Source: Alternaria dauci | Lineage: Eukaryota > Ascomycota > Dothideomycetes > Pleosporales > Pleosporaceae | Assembly (NCBI RefSeq): GCF_042100115.1 | Contig: NC_091273.1 | Span: 1,674,001-1,738,000 of the forward strand | Direction of reading: 5' to 3' | Length of the DNA: 64,000 nt | Shown: positions 1 to 11,778 of the stretch, one piece after another | How the letters are laid out: each line of letters starts with the position of its first letter | How positions within the stretch are numbered: position 1 is the first letter of the stretch | The notes under the pieces: generated by a model | The model's database searches: none | Seen by the model: the letters and a program-made list of their open reading frames with translations, nothing else | What the model was told of the DNA's origin: nothing | Program-made: the position numbers and the translations under genes

Positions 1-85
1 TTCGTTGGGGACCGCGGAATTAGGTTGCAAAAAGTGCGGAACAAGAGCGCGGAATCAGTGTCGCCTTTAGCGGCTTGCTAAACCT

Positions 86-493
86 ATGACATACACGTTT
101 CAACTCGAGAAACAAGTTTCAGAGCGATTGACGTGCGAATGTAACGGTCACCCTCAAGAGATGTTTGTTGTAGGATGCGCTTCCGTTGTGGAGTATTCTA
201 CTCATACATTAACCCGTCGGATCACTCAAAGGTCACTGGCTCCTATGATCGCCAATTTGCCAATAATGTCGACCCTTTTTTACGAAGATACAATGAAAGA
301 AATGATTCTTGTGTCAGAATACCGGTTCATTTCTTGGGGCGACGAGGCCTTCCTACGACTAAGAGACTATAGCAAACTAGATGACAAGAGCGATTTAGGC
401 GTTATCAACTTCGAGCTTTGGCCAATCTGGAAGGGTTCCAGCGACATCAGTGCAAGTATTCAAACGATTCAAGTCCAACCCGACGTGCACTAA
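86..493 (+). CDS. hypothetical protein, 135 aa, weak
   Basis: An uninterrupted frame from an ATG at 86 to a TAA encodes 135 residues with ordinary composition. There is no signal peptide, no membrane segment and no motif that I recognise. It stands alone at the window edge in gene-poor sequence. An upstream exon could lie outside the window, and the frame could also be chance or a decayed gene. No function is assigned. Confidence 0.25.
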   Translation: MTYTFQLEKQVSERLTCECNGHPQEMFVVGCASVVEYSTHTLTRRITQRSLAPMIANLPIMSTLFYEDTMKEMILVSEYRFISWGDEAFLRLRDYSKLDDKSDLGVINFELWPIWKGSSDISASIQTIQVQPDVH

Positions 494-1956
494 AATCAGG
501 GAGACTTCCAGAACTCTTGGAAGTCAGGCCATGATGCGTTAATGTCAGTGGAATATCGGGTTGGAAATTAAGTATTGTACAACTTCCGGCAGTAGAGTGC
601 GATAGATGACCTGTTGAGAGTATCCATGTGTCAGCGATGTTCGTAAGTCAAGACGACTCTGGTGATGCTACACATTAACGGATGCGTATTCTTAATCAAC
701 GCGCGCTATCGTATATAATGAGGCCGGACGCTACTAGGACGGCAGGTAACAGTGGCCAAGTTTGACATTGACATGGATAAGCCTAGTGTGCCGAATCATT
801 TCAGCTGTTTTGGGACGCCAGACAATCAGAGGAGCAGATCCGCTCTCAAATCGGGTTTCGTTGTAAGTATGTCTTCTTCTTTCAATGCACACTCATTGAG
901 ACGCGCAATGGCTTTTCAGATTACACTGCGAGGTTGAGAAAGATACAGATAATATTTACTACCTAGGTATTATGCGGAAATAAAAAAATATTGTTGACAG
1001 TACAAGTGTTACTTAGTTAGACTGAGCATGATCTGGACATGCCTCGACAAACTTTACAGCCCAACCTTAATGACACTAGTGGCAAAGATATAACGCGACA
1101 ATTTCTATGAAGCTCTATGAAGCACGTCGCGCTTCAATTTCAAGCACTAACTTCCACGAACCACATGCTCTTCTCTTGTTCGTGGTCCCTGGTCACTCAC
1201 TATGCCTTTGAAATATCAGTGACCCCATGCGACCTGTTCTCGTGCAAATGCAACAGGTGAATGCCAGCGTAGTAAGTATGGCGACGTAATCATCAACAAT
1301 GCTTGGTGCTACTAAGCCACTTCTAAGCCTGTAAAAGTCTAGAATTGTTTCATGCCATCTTGAGGCTATGGAAAAGTGGAGATAGCAGATGAAAAGTCAC
1401 ACGCACATCGCAGATATTAAGAATCACAGAATAGAGGTAGGTACTATGGCTCCATGGCAGCGAATCATGGACGCTCTGTTATCAAGTCTGGAAAGTGGCA
1501 TCGCCGCTGCAAATCGGGGCCCACAACACGTGAGTAATGCGTTACCGGGCGGAGCTGATGTTCAAACACGTACTTGAGCCGCACATGGTACATGCAACAA
1601 ACGTGGTGGGGGTTTGTAGGCTGCCATCGCGAACGCATTCCATGCCACCAGTGACTCCACGAGCTTCCAACGCATAGGCTGATCACAAGACATCATGAGT
1701 GCCATTAGGATCAATGACTATCTTGAGCGACGGGCCGATGCAGCGGTTGTCGTGGGCGTTCGTTGAACATTTAGGAGACTGCCCTTCACGATAGATGTAA
1801 GCACTTGATAGGGAGACTCTATAACTTCCGCCTTCTTCACGCTTCCTCGAATCACATTCTCCAGCATATCAACACCAATACTCCCTCCGTTACCTCATTC
1901 TTCAAACCTTACAATACAAGTAACGCATTGAGTCTACAGGAAGCATCAGCAGTTAC
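494..1956. other. gene-poor spacer
   Basis: About 1.46 kb with no convincing gene. A short frame beginning at an ATG near 772 reaches a good donor (GTAAGTATG at about 863) and an acceptor (TTTTCAG ending near 919), but the spliced product would be only about 35 residues. A pyrimidine-rich stretch and CTCC/TACAATACAAG motifs at 1835-1920 precede the next gene and may be its promoter or leader. Confidence 0.5.
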
Positions 1957-3816
1957 ATGAAGGAACCTCCGCGGCAGGCGGAGCCATCACTTCGTCAAAT
2001 GGAGCACGATCCCGGTGATGTGTTTATCAAGGGGCATTCCTACACCGCATCAAGTGTGGACGACAATCACAGCTACTTCGAGGAAGCCACATACAGTCCC
2101 AGAGACCTGGGTCCCTCGCATGGCCACCATGAGTCTTGCGGCCAGCACTACGGGAATGCAAACGACTTTAGCCAATCCCATACGCCGAACATCGGATTCG
2201 GTGCGGAAGGAATCGACTCGTATCATCCACGTACTTCGATGCAGACACCAGACAACACTTACACCGACAACAACCTCCAGCTTCAACGTGGCGCCGATAA
2301 CTACATAGGACTGATGAGTCCAGGTTATCGAAAAGGCGAAGTCAGAAAGGAAGATTCTCCCTATGCATATATGATGCACCACCGGTCTATCTCTGCGGAA
2401 GTTCCCTCGCTCGCGCCTATGCCATTGTCCAGAAACAGCAGCGCACCGCCGCAGGCGGCAGGTCAGCATTATGGACCGTTCCGTGGTTACTTCCAAAACT
2501 CTGAGGAAGCAAAAGAATATCGTCGTAAGAAAATGCGGTTCAATCGTGAACCGTGGAGAGACCCTGCTAATGATCCAACAATCGAGCTTGTCGAGCGTAA
2601 TCGTAGCATTAATGTAGAGCGCATCTACAACGCCATGATCTGCGGGGACTATGCCAGAGACAACACTGGATCCACCGCACTCAAGAGATGGGTTGAAGAA
2701 CCACACTATCAGTCGGATTTAGTGGAAGCTTACGCTCATAAGTTGTTCGATTGTTTAATTGAGCAGGTCAAGATGGGCTTTCGCGGGTGGCAGCAGAATG
2801 ACTACGTCAACGACGAACGCAAGGGCGAGGATGAAGACAAGGACGTCGACTGCGCCGGCCGCTTGGACAATATTGTCGAAGCCCTCCGACTAGAGAAGAC
2901 GATTTGCGAGAACGTCATGTGCTCAGCTTGGCAAATTCGCATGTTTGTCAACGCGCCCAAGGCATACTCTAAGCGCAAGGACCAGAACCGGGTGGGCAAT
3001 AGCAAGAGGCCGAACGCCAAGGGTAACTGTGTAGTGGGAGACAATCCGCGGGCATCGAAGAGGTCTCGGACCGTCGCCGCTTCACGGAGAAGACACACAC
3101 GAAACCACTCGTCAGCAGCTTCAGAGATGCCATTGTTTCATGGTACCACACCGCAACAGGCCTTCGAACCGGTGGGGCTGCCGTACCTGACATCGCAAAC
3201 GGCGCAGCGCATTGCCTCGAGCCCTCCGCCTACTTTTCTGGCACCTCCGGCACCGTCGATGCATCCCTCACCTCGATCACTCGATGCCCACCGCATATCT
3301 GCGGCGTCGCCGGCCACACTCTCACTTCGGGAGCAGCCACATAATTCTCACTCGCAGCACATGTCGCAGAAGCTGTCTGTCTCGCAAGGCAGGCAGTCGC
3401 CCTTCCTATCTCCATCAAAGCCACTGAACTGCTGCACAATGTCTGCCACGCTTGACGAGTCGAAGCCAACGAACATGAACATGGCCTCATGCCTTCGCCC
3501 CTGGGGCTATAATTCATCTCCAAATGTAGCTACATCTAGAAATTTTGCACAACCGGAGCAAATTGGTGTGTCGGAGTTCCCAGGGATCGAGCACTGGCAA
3601 CAAAATGTGCAACCGTTCTCCACACATGACGCAGTCAGCAATGCGAATCTTTTCGCGCAACATCCCGAGATGGGCGTTTGTCTTGCCGACATGGAGCTTT
3701 CACCGACGTACGCCGTAGACGATGCTGCGGGTGAAGACGTCTTCGGTTTCTGGCAGCACCAAGACGAGGTGCTAAAACTGCCAGATACCCCAAGCTACCG
3801 CCGGAACCAGTCTTGA
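1957..3816 (+). CDS. conserved-looking fungal protein of unknown function, 619 aa
   Basis: A single-exon frame of 619 codons starting at the first ATG after a CT/CA-rich leader. The N-terminal 170 residues are Ser/His/Tyr/Pro-rich and probably disordered. Residues about 180-370 look folded: a basic stretch (YRRKKMRFNREPWRDP) is followed by acidic/aromatic helices (EQVKMGFRGWQ, RLDNIVEALRLEKTICENVM). The rest is Ser/Pro/Gln/His-rich with basic patches such as KRSRT that could act as nuclear localisation signals. This pattern suggests a nuclear or regulatory protein, but I see no zinc finger, bZIP or other named DNA-binding motif, so I assign no function. It is the last gene before the transposon island, which starts about 420 bp downstream. 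The frame is intact and not RIP-mutated. Confidence 0.7.
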   Translation: MKEPPRQAEPSLRQMEHDPGDVFIKGHSYTASSVDDNHSYFEEATYSPRDLGPSHGHHESCGQHYGNANDFSQSHTPNIGFGAEGIDSYHPRTSMQTPDNTYTDNNLQLQRGADNYIGLMSPGYRKGEVRKEDSPYAYMMHHRSISAEVPSLAPMPLSRNSSAPPQAAGQHYGPFRGYFQNSEEAKEYRRKKMRFNREPWRDPANDPTIELVERNRSINVERIYNAMICGDYARDNTGSTALKRWVEEPHYQSDLVEAYAHKLFDCLIEQVKMGFRGWQQNDYVNDERKGEDEDKDVDCAGRLDNIVEALRLEKTICENVMCSAWQIRMFVNAPKAYSKRKDQNRVGNSKRPNAKGNCVVGDNPRASKRSRTVAASRRRHTRNHSSAASEMPLFHGTTPQQAFEPVGLPYLTSQTAQRIASSPPPTFLAPPAPSMHPSPRSLDAHRISAASPATLSLREQPHNSHSQHMSQKLSVSQGRQSPFLSPSKPLNCCTMSATLDESKPTNMNMASCLRPWGYNSSPNVATSRNFAQPEQIGVSEFPGIEHWQQNVQPFSTHDAVSNANLFAQHPEMGVCLADMELSPTYAVDDAAGEDVFGFWQHQDEVLKLPDTPSYRRNQS

Positions 3817-4234
3817 GGTGAGGCTCAAGAACTGTCATTGGACCCAGCGACCGTACATACTGGTATTTACAAACGCTAGGAATTGCGTTTGGACTTGTAA
3901 TGTGCTTCCTAATTCTTCTTCCACCGCAGTACGTTGACCACCTGGATAGTGTGGCGACTGGCACTAACCACGTTCTGTTCGGTATACGTTGACGCGGTAT
4001 ATGATGGTGGTTATTTTTACGTATGTATGCGATTCTCAGTCGAAGTTCATCTGGTAATGGAGTCGGGGGAGCTTCAGCGGCGTTGAGTATGACGCGTAGA
4101 TTTTGATGGAGCGGACGTCATCCAAGGAGGCGTAGAAGATCTATTCTTATATTGTAACTTATTGTTAGCATGTACTGAAATGAACTCGATATATGGTAGT
4201 ATGGCTGTGTTAGTGTCGAGAGTATGCGAAGGGG
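3817..4234. other. 3' flank of the 619-aa gene up to the transposon island
   Basis: About 420 bp of ordinary base composition that becomes more AT-rich toward 4140-4200. It probably holds the 3' UTR of the upstream gene. I see no coding region. Confidence 0.5.
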
Positions 4235-4245
4235 ACGCGTCGCGC
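4235..4245. repeat. candidate target-site duplication of the fold-back element (left copy)
   Basis: The 11-mer ACGCGTCGCGC here recurs exactly and in direct orientation at 15540-15550, just outside the two inverted arms. This is what a 9-11 bp duplication by a Mutator-type element would look like. The match to Mutator-like behaviour is inference. The motif is GC-rich and partly self-complementary, so chance is not excluded. Confidence 0.55.
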
Positions 4246-4436
4246 CAGGATGCAACTCATCTGACCAAGGTCGCGCCCAGACATGGCATGGTCTAACCCA
4301 AATAGGCAATTTCTCTTATATAGTATGCTAAGACTATACTATATTATCTTAAAAAACTAAAATTAAAGAAGAATTAATTTAGAATTAATTTACTCTTTAT
4401 ACAGGAATAACTCTTTAATAATAGAAGATTTAAAAA
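4246..4436. repeat. left arm of fold-back element
   Basis: An inverted match to 15400-15539, strongest at 4257-4290 and 4370-4427. Between these is about 80 bp (4291-4369) with no counterpart of equal length on the right, so the arms have diverged by an indel. The last five bases (AAAAA, 4432-4436) are the probable target duplication of the outer LTR element. Confidence 0.75.
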
Positions 4437-4924
4437 TGTTACACGGGGTTTTACTATACTTCTCTAAGCTTAGTCTATACTAAGGTAAGTTAGGCTTAGG
4501 CGATAGTCTATAAGGTAGGATATAGAATAATTAGGTAGAAAAGAGTTATTATTATAACTAAGAGATAATTACTACTAATTCTATAAATAATAGAATAACT
4601 AGTTAATAATCTATATAAGAGATAAACTATTTAAGTTAACTATAATAAGTGTAATAATAAAACCCTTCTATCTTTATACCTTTATTACCTTATCTATTAC
4701 TATTATAGCTATCCTATTAGTTATAACCTTCTATAGGATAGTTATAATAGTTAATATCCTATATAGGCCTACTATCTTATCCTTAGTAAGATAGCTCCTC
4801 TTAGTAAGATATCTATTACGTAATTAATACCCTACACTAATTATTACCTTCTAATGTAGTTACCTAATAGTCTCTTACTATATAACCTACGTTAAGGAGA
4901 GATCCTTCTTATTACCTTATAATA
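4437..4924 (-). repeat. LTR of outer element (left copy; 3' LTR in element polarity)
   Basis: 488 bp, alignable over its whole length with 14873-15328. It carries about 30 bp not present in the right copy (around 4670-4710) and several other differences, indicating an older insertion than the inner element. It starts TGTTACAC and ends at ATAATA, where the partner has ATAACA. Confidence 0.85.
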
Positions 4925-4938
4925 TTATCCCCCCTCTT
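4925..4938 (-). promoter_or_regulatory. polypurine tract of outer element
   Basis: On the minus strand the sequence AAGAGGGGGGATAA lies directly before the 3' LTR. Ty3/Gypsy elements prime plus-strand DNA synthesis from such a tract, and its position fixes the minus orientation of this element. Confidence 0.7.
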
Positions 4939-5652
4939 AGGTGTATTATCTTAATACCCTAGATTATTATTTTCTTATGCCTAGTCTAGTAGTAGTAGTA
5001 GAGGTTTAGGTATTCCTATAGTATTATATCCCCTCTTCTTTCTTTTCCTTACTTCTTCTAACTACACCTAAGGTTTAATTACTATTATAACTATATATAA
5101 AACTTAACTACTAAGCGCTATACTTATATAACTTAAGTATAAGAGTAAGGTCTTAAGATAATATTTTATTATAAACGTTATAAGGAAAAGAACCTTTATT
5201 ATTTTATAAATACTATAACTAGTTATTATATAGGCTATATTTTAGTAAAAGCTAAGTATAGCTTATTTATTTTAGAGGAGGAGTAAGAGAAAGTTTAGTA
5301 AGAAAAGTATAAGAAGAAGCTTAAGATTATATATATAGAAGAGCGCTAGGCTCTAGTAATAATAGAGACTACCTATCTCTACTAAGAGCTCCTAGAGGTT
5401 AAGGTATAAGAGTACTTATATACTAATTAAGATCTTACTATCTTAAATTTATAAGATTATATAAAAGAGTAAGCTAAGGGGAACTCTACCCCTAGTATAG
5501 GCTTTCTAATAACTAAACTATTACTACCTAGACTATTAACTAACTTAGGCTAGTTATAGGATAATACTTCTTTTAATCCTTTTACTAAATTCTTTTCTTC
5601 TTTTAAGGACTTAGTCCTCCCTTCTCTAAGTATCTCTAATAGTACTTATATA

Positions 5653-6200
5653 CTTATAATTTATAGTTTATTAAATTTTCTTTTAGTTCCTAAGTATTTT
5701 AGCTCTCTAGCTATCCTAGCTACTTAACTAAGTATTTCTACTAATAACTAATTTTCTAAAAGTCCCTAATTTCCTTAACTTTATACTTATTATCTTTAAG
5801 CTTTATATTAGTAGCTAGCTTAGTATCTAGAGGTACTCTTTCTAAGAGTTTCTTATAAAAGATAAGGTAGATATATATACCTAGTAGGAGTTAGAGTTTA
5901 TAGTTTACTTTACTTATTTCTTTTAGAACCTTAAATAGTCCTACTTAGAGGTTATCTAGTTTCTTACTTAGTTACTTAGTTTTTAAGTTTTATTATAATA
6001 AAAAAACTTTATCTTTTTTCTTAAAGGTTAGTCCCTTAATCTTTTACTTATTAGTTACCTTAGCTATTATAAAGTTCCTATAAGCTATATTCTTACTTTA
6101 TTCTATATATAGTTCTTATATTAAGTAGGCTTTATTATCTATACTTACTATAATACTTTCTATATCCTTTTTAGCTTTAGCCTTTATAGACTTTTTTTTT
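5653..6200 (-). pseudogene. integrase C-terminus and chromodomain remnant of outer element
   Basis: Minus-strand conceptual translation, with many stops from RIP, reads through the integrase tail (KVTNK, KGLTFKKKDKVFLL, KKLDNL, VNYKL, IFYKKLLERVP) and then a chromodomain (YKVKEIRDF, KYLVK-LG, NT-E-KENL, where the dashes are stops replacing Trp or Arg codons). These are the standard C-terminal parts of a chromovirus Pol. The integrase catalytic core that should precede them is not recognisable upstream. Confidence 0.75.
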
Positions 6201-6398
6201 TATTATTATAGTAAATTTAGAGACTTTTTTTAAGATAAAGCGCTAACTAGGTAACTATAAGCTTATACCTATATTTAGTACTACTAGTACGTATATAGTA
6301 TATTATAAACGCTAGATACTAAAGATATATAATAGTATTATAAATAGACTAGAGACTATAAGATATAACCTTTTAACTTATATACTATCCTTTACTAT

Positions 6399-6403
6399 CC
6401 TTA
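6399..6403. repeat. target-site duplication of inner Gypsy element (left copy)
   Basis: CCTTA directly precedes the left inner LTR and recurs at 13102-13106 directly after the right inner LTR. Five base pairs is the usual size for Ty3/Gypsy integrases. Confidence 0.7.
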
Positions 6404-6633
6404 TAACATATAGGATATAGCTTAGCTAGAAGGGTACTAAGGTCCTAATATAATTACTTCTCTTATTATCTTTATAGAGGAAGAACTTACTCTTAACCTA
6501 CACTTTATATATAAGAAGACTAGTAAGAATTATTATTATTACTTCCCTTAGTATACTATTAGAATATAGAGCTATCCCCTACTATTCTCTTATAGTATAA
6601 AGTAAATACTATTACCTATAACTACCCTTTATA
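6404..6633 (+). repeat. 5' LTR of inner Gypsy element
   Basis: 230 bp, colinear with 12872-13101 without indels. It starts TAACATATAGG and ends CTTTATA; the inferred ancestral ends are TG and CA, changed to TA by RIP. It has lost the CpG-containing CGCG that the partner keeps near 12970-12985. Confidence 0.85.
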
Positions 6634-7020
6634 TAATAATTCTTCTCTCCTATAAGGTAAATAGTCTAGGGATAGCTCCCTTAATATAATCTACTACCTA
6701 AGCTAGGGTAAGGAGCTAAAGTTCTAGCCTTTTAAGCCTAATATAAATACTATATAGTAAATATATACTACTAGTAGAAAATATACTTATAATACTAGAG
6801 GAGCGTATTATAGCTATTAAGAAATAATAGGATAAACTACTTACCCTCTAATAGCTATATAAGCTAGAAGATAAAGTTATATAGCTAGAGAAAATAGGAT
6901 AAGGTATACCCTAAGTAGAAGTAAGCTATATTACTCTTAGTACTAAAGATCCTATTATATATACTTAATATATACCTAAACCTATAGGCACTATATACCT
7001 AAAATATACTTTAAAACCTA

Positions 7021-7700
7021 AGGACCCTATAGAGTACTAGGGAAAAATAATTAAAGAATATTATAAATTTATTTATTTTTATAAGATAGCTTTTTAACTA
7101 CTACTATAAGAGTTTTCTACTAACTATAATAAAGTTTTATAGTCTATATAGTATATAGGAGAAGAACCTAAGGAGCTTTAGTATATATACTATAAGCGTA
7201 TATTTAAAGTATAAAGGGAGGATCCTACTTAAGAATACTTTAAGTAGTACCTACTTAACTTATTCTCTAATCTTATTAACTATAGTCTTAAAGTAGCTAT
7301 AGCGTATAATAATACTATATAGTAAAAAGACTAGATAGTTTACTCTTTTACTACTTACCTAGAAGTTCTAGAAGACTAACTCCTTACTTATATTAAGGAG
7401 TAAAGGGTATAATACTTATTTATAAAACTATAGCCTAAGTTATAGTAAGCTATTACTAACTATTACTAAGTTTTAGCTACTAGAGAGGACCTTATTATAT
7501 TAGTATTTATACTTAAAAGAAACTTATATAGAGTAACCTCTATATATAAATAATAGGCCTAAAGCGCTTATAAAGGAAAGTATAGAGAGGCTCTTTTTTT
7601 AACCTTATAGTATAACTTACTAAAGAAGCTAAAAGATAATAGCTTAATTATATACTTTAAGTACTAGAAGAAGGGGTACTATACTAATAAGTACTAAAGT
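7021..7700 (+). pseudogene. gag remnant with decayed zinc knuckle, inner element
   Basis: The plus-strand translation carries the Gag pattern (KIIKEYYKFIYFYKIAF, EEPKELWYIYY-type stretches, EYFKQYLLNLFSNL). A CCHC knuckle at 7653-7694 appears as YFKY-KKGYYTNKY, with each Cys and the His converted to Tyr. Stop codons replace Trp, Gln and Arg codons throughout. Confidence 0.65.
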
Positions 7701-8569
7701 AGTAACCTAAACTAAGTACCTATTAATATTAACTAAGTAGGAAAAGGGTAAGCCTCCCTAAAAATCTAAGATTAGTAAGGTAATTACTAATTAATATCTT
7801 ACTAGGTATAAAGTATATATATAGTATATAAGTAGAATCTAGTTAAGAAAAAAAACTTAAGGTTATTCTTAATCCTTAAGTAGATATTAGTCTAATTAGT
7901 TAAATTACTACTATAGAAATAAGTATAAAGCTTATAGAGAATATAGAGCTCCTAAGATTAGGATAGATTAGTCTATAATATTAAGGTACTTATATAGTAT
8001 ACGCGTTCTAAGTATACTTATTAGATAATAATAGTATAGAACGCCTTACCTAAGTAACTATATATAAGGTAAATAAAGAGGGACTTCCTCTTCTCCTAAG
8101 GAATCCTTTTCTTAAATAAAAGGATATTTTTATTAATTATAAGTACTAAAAATAGCGCTAAGGATTAACTAAAGCTAATATTTAGTTAGTAAGTATAAAG
8201 ACTCTCTAAAAAAGTAAAAAGGATTTTAGTTTTACTTACCTCTTAGGAACTCTCTAATTAACTAATACTTTTTTAGACTATAATACGCATGTATATAATA
8301 TCTATATAGTATAGGAACTATATATCCCTAATACTTTATTAGAATATATAGATATATTTAATAATATAAAGGCTATAACTCTTCTAAGTTATAAGAGTTT
8401 AGATTATATATTTCCTATCTAACTAAGTAAAGAGCTACTATATAGACTACTCTACACGCTCTCTTTATATAAGCTTTAACTACTTTATAAATATATAGAA
8501 GAGGCTCTTTATAAGGAATAGATCTAATATAGTACTAGCCCTATAAGCTTACTAATTATCTTTATACTA

Positions 8570-9700
8570 AAGAAAGATAGTATACTTTACCTTTACGTAA
8601 ATTATAGAGGTCTAAATATAATTACTATAAAAGATTATTACCTACTCCTACCTATTAGAGAGATACGAGATTACCTATTAGGCGTATAATACTATATAAC
8701 ACTAGATTTTAAGGACCCTTAGTATTATACATAAATAAAAGTAGGAGATAAATAGAAGATAGCTTTTTAAACTTAATATAGCTACTTTAAGTACTTAGTC
8801 ATACCTTTTAGGCTAATAAATACTCTAGTAAGCTTTTAGGCCTATATTAATAAAGTGTTAAGTAGATATTTAGACTATATTTATATAGTCTACCTTAATA
8901 ATATTCTTATCTATACTTATAATAATAATCTTAAGCTATACTAGCGCGTAGTATATACTATACTTTAGTCCCTTAGGGAAGCTAAACTTTATATAAACCT
9001 AAAGAAGTATACCTTTATAGCTACTAAAGTTTATTTCTTAAGATTTATTATTATAAGGAGTAGTATTTACACTAATCCTATATATATAGAGATAGTACTC
9101 TAATAGCTAACCCTAACTAGTATTAAGGAGCTATAATCCTTCTTAAGGTTTACTAATTTTTATTAATACTTTATTAAGTACTATACTTAGGAAATAGCCC
9201 CCCTTACTAATATTCTAAAAGGGAATTAAGTCTTCTACTAGGATAATACTATAGAAGCTACCTTTACTAAGCTAAAAGAATACTTTATATATATACCTAT
9301 CCTACGCTACTTTAATAAACTACTATAGATTTATATTAAGATAGATACCTTAATATTTATAATCTTAGGTATACTTTCTTAGCTATTTAAAGATAAGAAA
9401 TAGTACCTAGTAGTGTTTATCTTAAGAAAGCTTTAGGCTATAGAACTAAATTATAAGGTATATAATCTAGAACTTCTAGCTATAGTATATAGCTTTAAGT
9501 AGTAGTAGTATTACTTAGAGGGTACTTATTATACTATCTAAGTTTTAATAGATTATAATAACCTATACTCTATACGCGCTATATAGAGGCTTAACCCCTA
9601 TTAAGTATATTAAGTACTCTATTTAGGAGTATTTAATTTTAAAGTAAAATACTATTTAGGGAATACTAACCTAGTAGATAGACCTTTAAGAAGAGTAGAT
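8570..9700 (+). pseudogene. reverse transcriptase and RNase H remnant, inner element
   Basis: The reverse transcriptase reads KKDSILYLYVNYRGLN near 8573, then ITIKD, LPIREIRDYL, YYIT-LDFKDP-YYT, KYLVIPFRLINTLVSF and the catalytic box as YLNNILIY near 8890-8915. The box should be Y-L-D-D, so both aspartates read Asn, a G-to-A effect of RIP. RNase H follows at about 9340-9690 (ISGILSQLFKDKKW, VVFILRKLQAIELNYKVYNL, VLTDYNNL, VDRPLRRVDY). The order and motifs are those of Ty3/Gypsy. Non-functional. Confidence 0.85.
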
Positions 9701-10149
9701 TATAAGTAAGAGAATATATCCTTAACTTAGTTATTACTTACTTTATAGAATAAGCTTCTAGTAAGGAATAAACTTAGTAGAGTAAGAGGATCTATACTTA
9801 GGCTTAGTCTAGTAAGCGCGTATAAGATATATATTACTAATATTTATAGAACTAGTTAGGTCCCTACTACTAGTACTATAGGATATATACTATATATACT
9901 ATACTTACTAGCTAAGGTATTAGTTAGTAGTAAACTTATATTAGTAAAGTCTAAAGCTTTACTAGATATTCTACTCTAGTTATAGTAAAGGGATACCTTT
10001 ACTTAGTAGTAAGTTATAGACTCTAAGTAGGTTTTATATACTTAAAGCTATAGAGGTATATAAGTTTAGTATACTAATTATAAGGAAGTCCTAAGATATA
10101 ATAGTAGAATTTATATTCTAAAGGAACTAGCTATTAGGTAGGAAATTTT

Positions 10150-11400
10150 ATCCTAATACTATAATATATATATAGTAGGCTACTTTAGTATATATAGGAC
10201 ACTTAAGCTTATTAGTAGGTACTACTATTAGCTATTACTTAGCTAAGATATCTAGGAATATATAAGGACTTATACTATATATTAAAGAAGTAAAGCTATA
10301 TAGTATAGTAAATATAGTAAGCTAGTATAACTACTAATCCTAAAGAATATCTTTAAGGAAGTCTCTTTAGATTTTATTATAGGATTACTACTATTAAAAG
10401 ATAGATTAGGTTACATCTTTAATATAGTACTTATAATTATAGACTACTTCTCTAAGATAGTTATCTATATACCTACTTTAAAAACCTAGGATATAAAATA
10501 GTTTATAGAGTCCTACTTTAATTAGGTTATTTTAAAATATAGGGTATAGAAAGGTATTATATTAGACTAAGGCTTAGTGTTTACTTCTATATTTTAGATA
10601 GAGATCTACTACTAACTATAAGTAAAGTATAAGCTTAGTATAGCCTTCTATCTATAGATAGATAGGTAAACTAAACACTAGAATTAGACTATAGAGTAAT
10701 ACTTAAGAATTTTTACATCTAAAAAATAGGATAACTAAGTCTAATTATTATTAATAGTATAATTTACTTATAATAACTCTATTTATAAATTAATAAAAGC
10801 TACTCCTTTCTACCTTATTTATAGTAAGTACCCCTTACTTATAATACCTCCTAAGGATAGTAAGTAAGAGGGGGAGGTACTAAATATAGTAGATAGAGTT
10901 TAGCGTATATATAGTATATATATAGTAGTAATAAATTATCTATTAAAAGTATAAGAATATTAAAGCTACTACTATAATAAGAAATATAAACTAGATATTT
11001 CTTATAAAGGAGACCTTATTCTCCTTAGTATAAAGTATATTAACCTAGTTAACTAACTTAGTAAAAAGCTTTTTAGTAAGTATATTAGACTATTTTAAGT
11101 CTAGAATATAGTTAGGTTATAAGTATATTACTTACTTCTACTACTTTATTATTATATTTATAATATCTTCTATATATCTCTTCTAGAATAATAGAATTCT
11201 AGGAAAAATAATAATAATAATATATAACTACTAGAAGTTACCCTAGAAGGTTAAGAAGTTTAGGAAGTAGAAAAAATCCTTAGAAAATATATAAGAAAAG
11301 GCTAGTTATAGTATTAGCTAAGATAGAAAGGATATAATAAATCCTAAGATACTTAGACCCTAGCCTTTAACTTTAAAGATATAGAAGAACTACTCTAAGA
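10150..11400 (+). pseudogene. integrase and chromodomain remnant, inner element
   Basis: The zinc-binding region is visible (YFSIYRTLKLISRYYYWLLLS), followed by the integrase core with an intact DYFSKIVIYIP strand (IIIDYFSKI), ILD-GLVFTSIF, and a C-terminal tail. A chromodomain follows at about 11265-11400 (VEKILRKYIRKG, -L-Y near KGYNKS-DT-TLAFNF). The chromodomain marks this as a chromovirus, a group known to target heterochromatin. Stops abound. Confidence 0.75.
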
Positions 11401-11556
11401 CTTTAAAGTATTATAAAGCTTATAGCGTATAAGGTAATAAAAAAGAGTATAATAAAAGAATTTATAATATACTTAAGGCGTAAATCCTATAGTATAGGAT
11501 TTTAGGTATCTATACGTATAGAAAGTTAAAAATATAAAAAAAGAAAAAATTAAGCC

Positions 11557-11656
11557 TTACTATCTTTATTATCTTTACTACCCTTACTATCCTCCTTACC
11601 CTTACTATCTTTATTACCCTTACTATCTCTACTATCTTTACTACCCTTACTATCCT
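11557..11656. repeat. short imperfect tandem repeat in 3' region of inner element
   Basis: About five to six imperfect units built from CTTACTATCTTTATTACC-like words, about 18 bp each. It lies downstream of the chromodomain in sequence that I cannot assign to any protein. Confidence 0.6.
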
Positions 11657-11742
11657 TAACTACACTATACTTAGACCTAGTGTCTTCGAGCTATATAGCT
11701 AACGTATTAGTAGTACTATCCTTACTCTCCTTATCTAATAGA

Positions 11743-11778
11743 CTATTATTATTATTATTATTATTATTACTATTACTA
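11743..11778. repeat. ATT trinucleotide microsatellite
   Basis: About ten consecutive ATT units, then ACT/ATT variants, within the untranslated 3' part of the inner Gypsy element. Confidence 0.8.

Noticed and set aside
752..937. A short frame with a good-looking intron at about 863-919
   Set aside because: The spliced product would be about 35 residues without similarity that I recognise. It could be a gene fragment, but evidence is too thin for a CDS.
2050..2706. Minus-strand frame of 218 codons opposite the 619-aa gene
   Set aside because: A shadow of the sense frame; composition is odd (Val/Arg/Thr/His) and no start context or splice signal supports it.
11557..11656. Tandem repeat considered as a CRISPR-like array
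   Set aside because: Units are short, degenerate and contiguous with no unique spacers, and the context is a eukaryotic retrotransposon.
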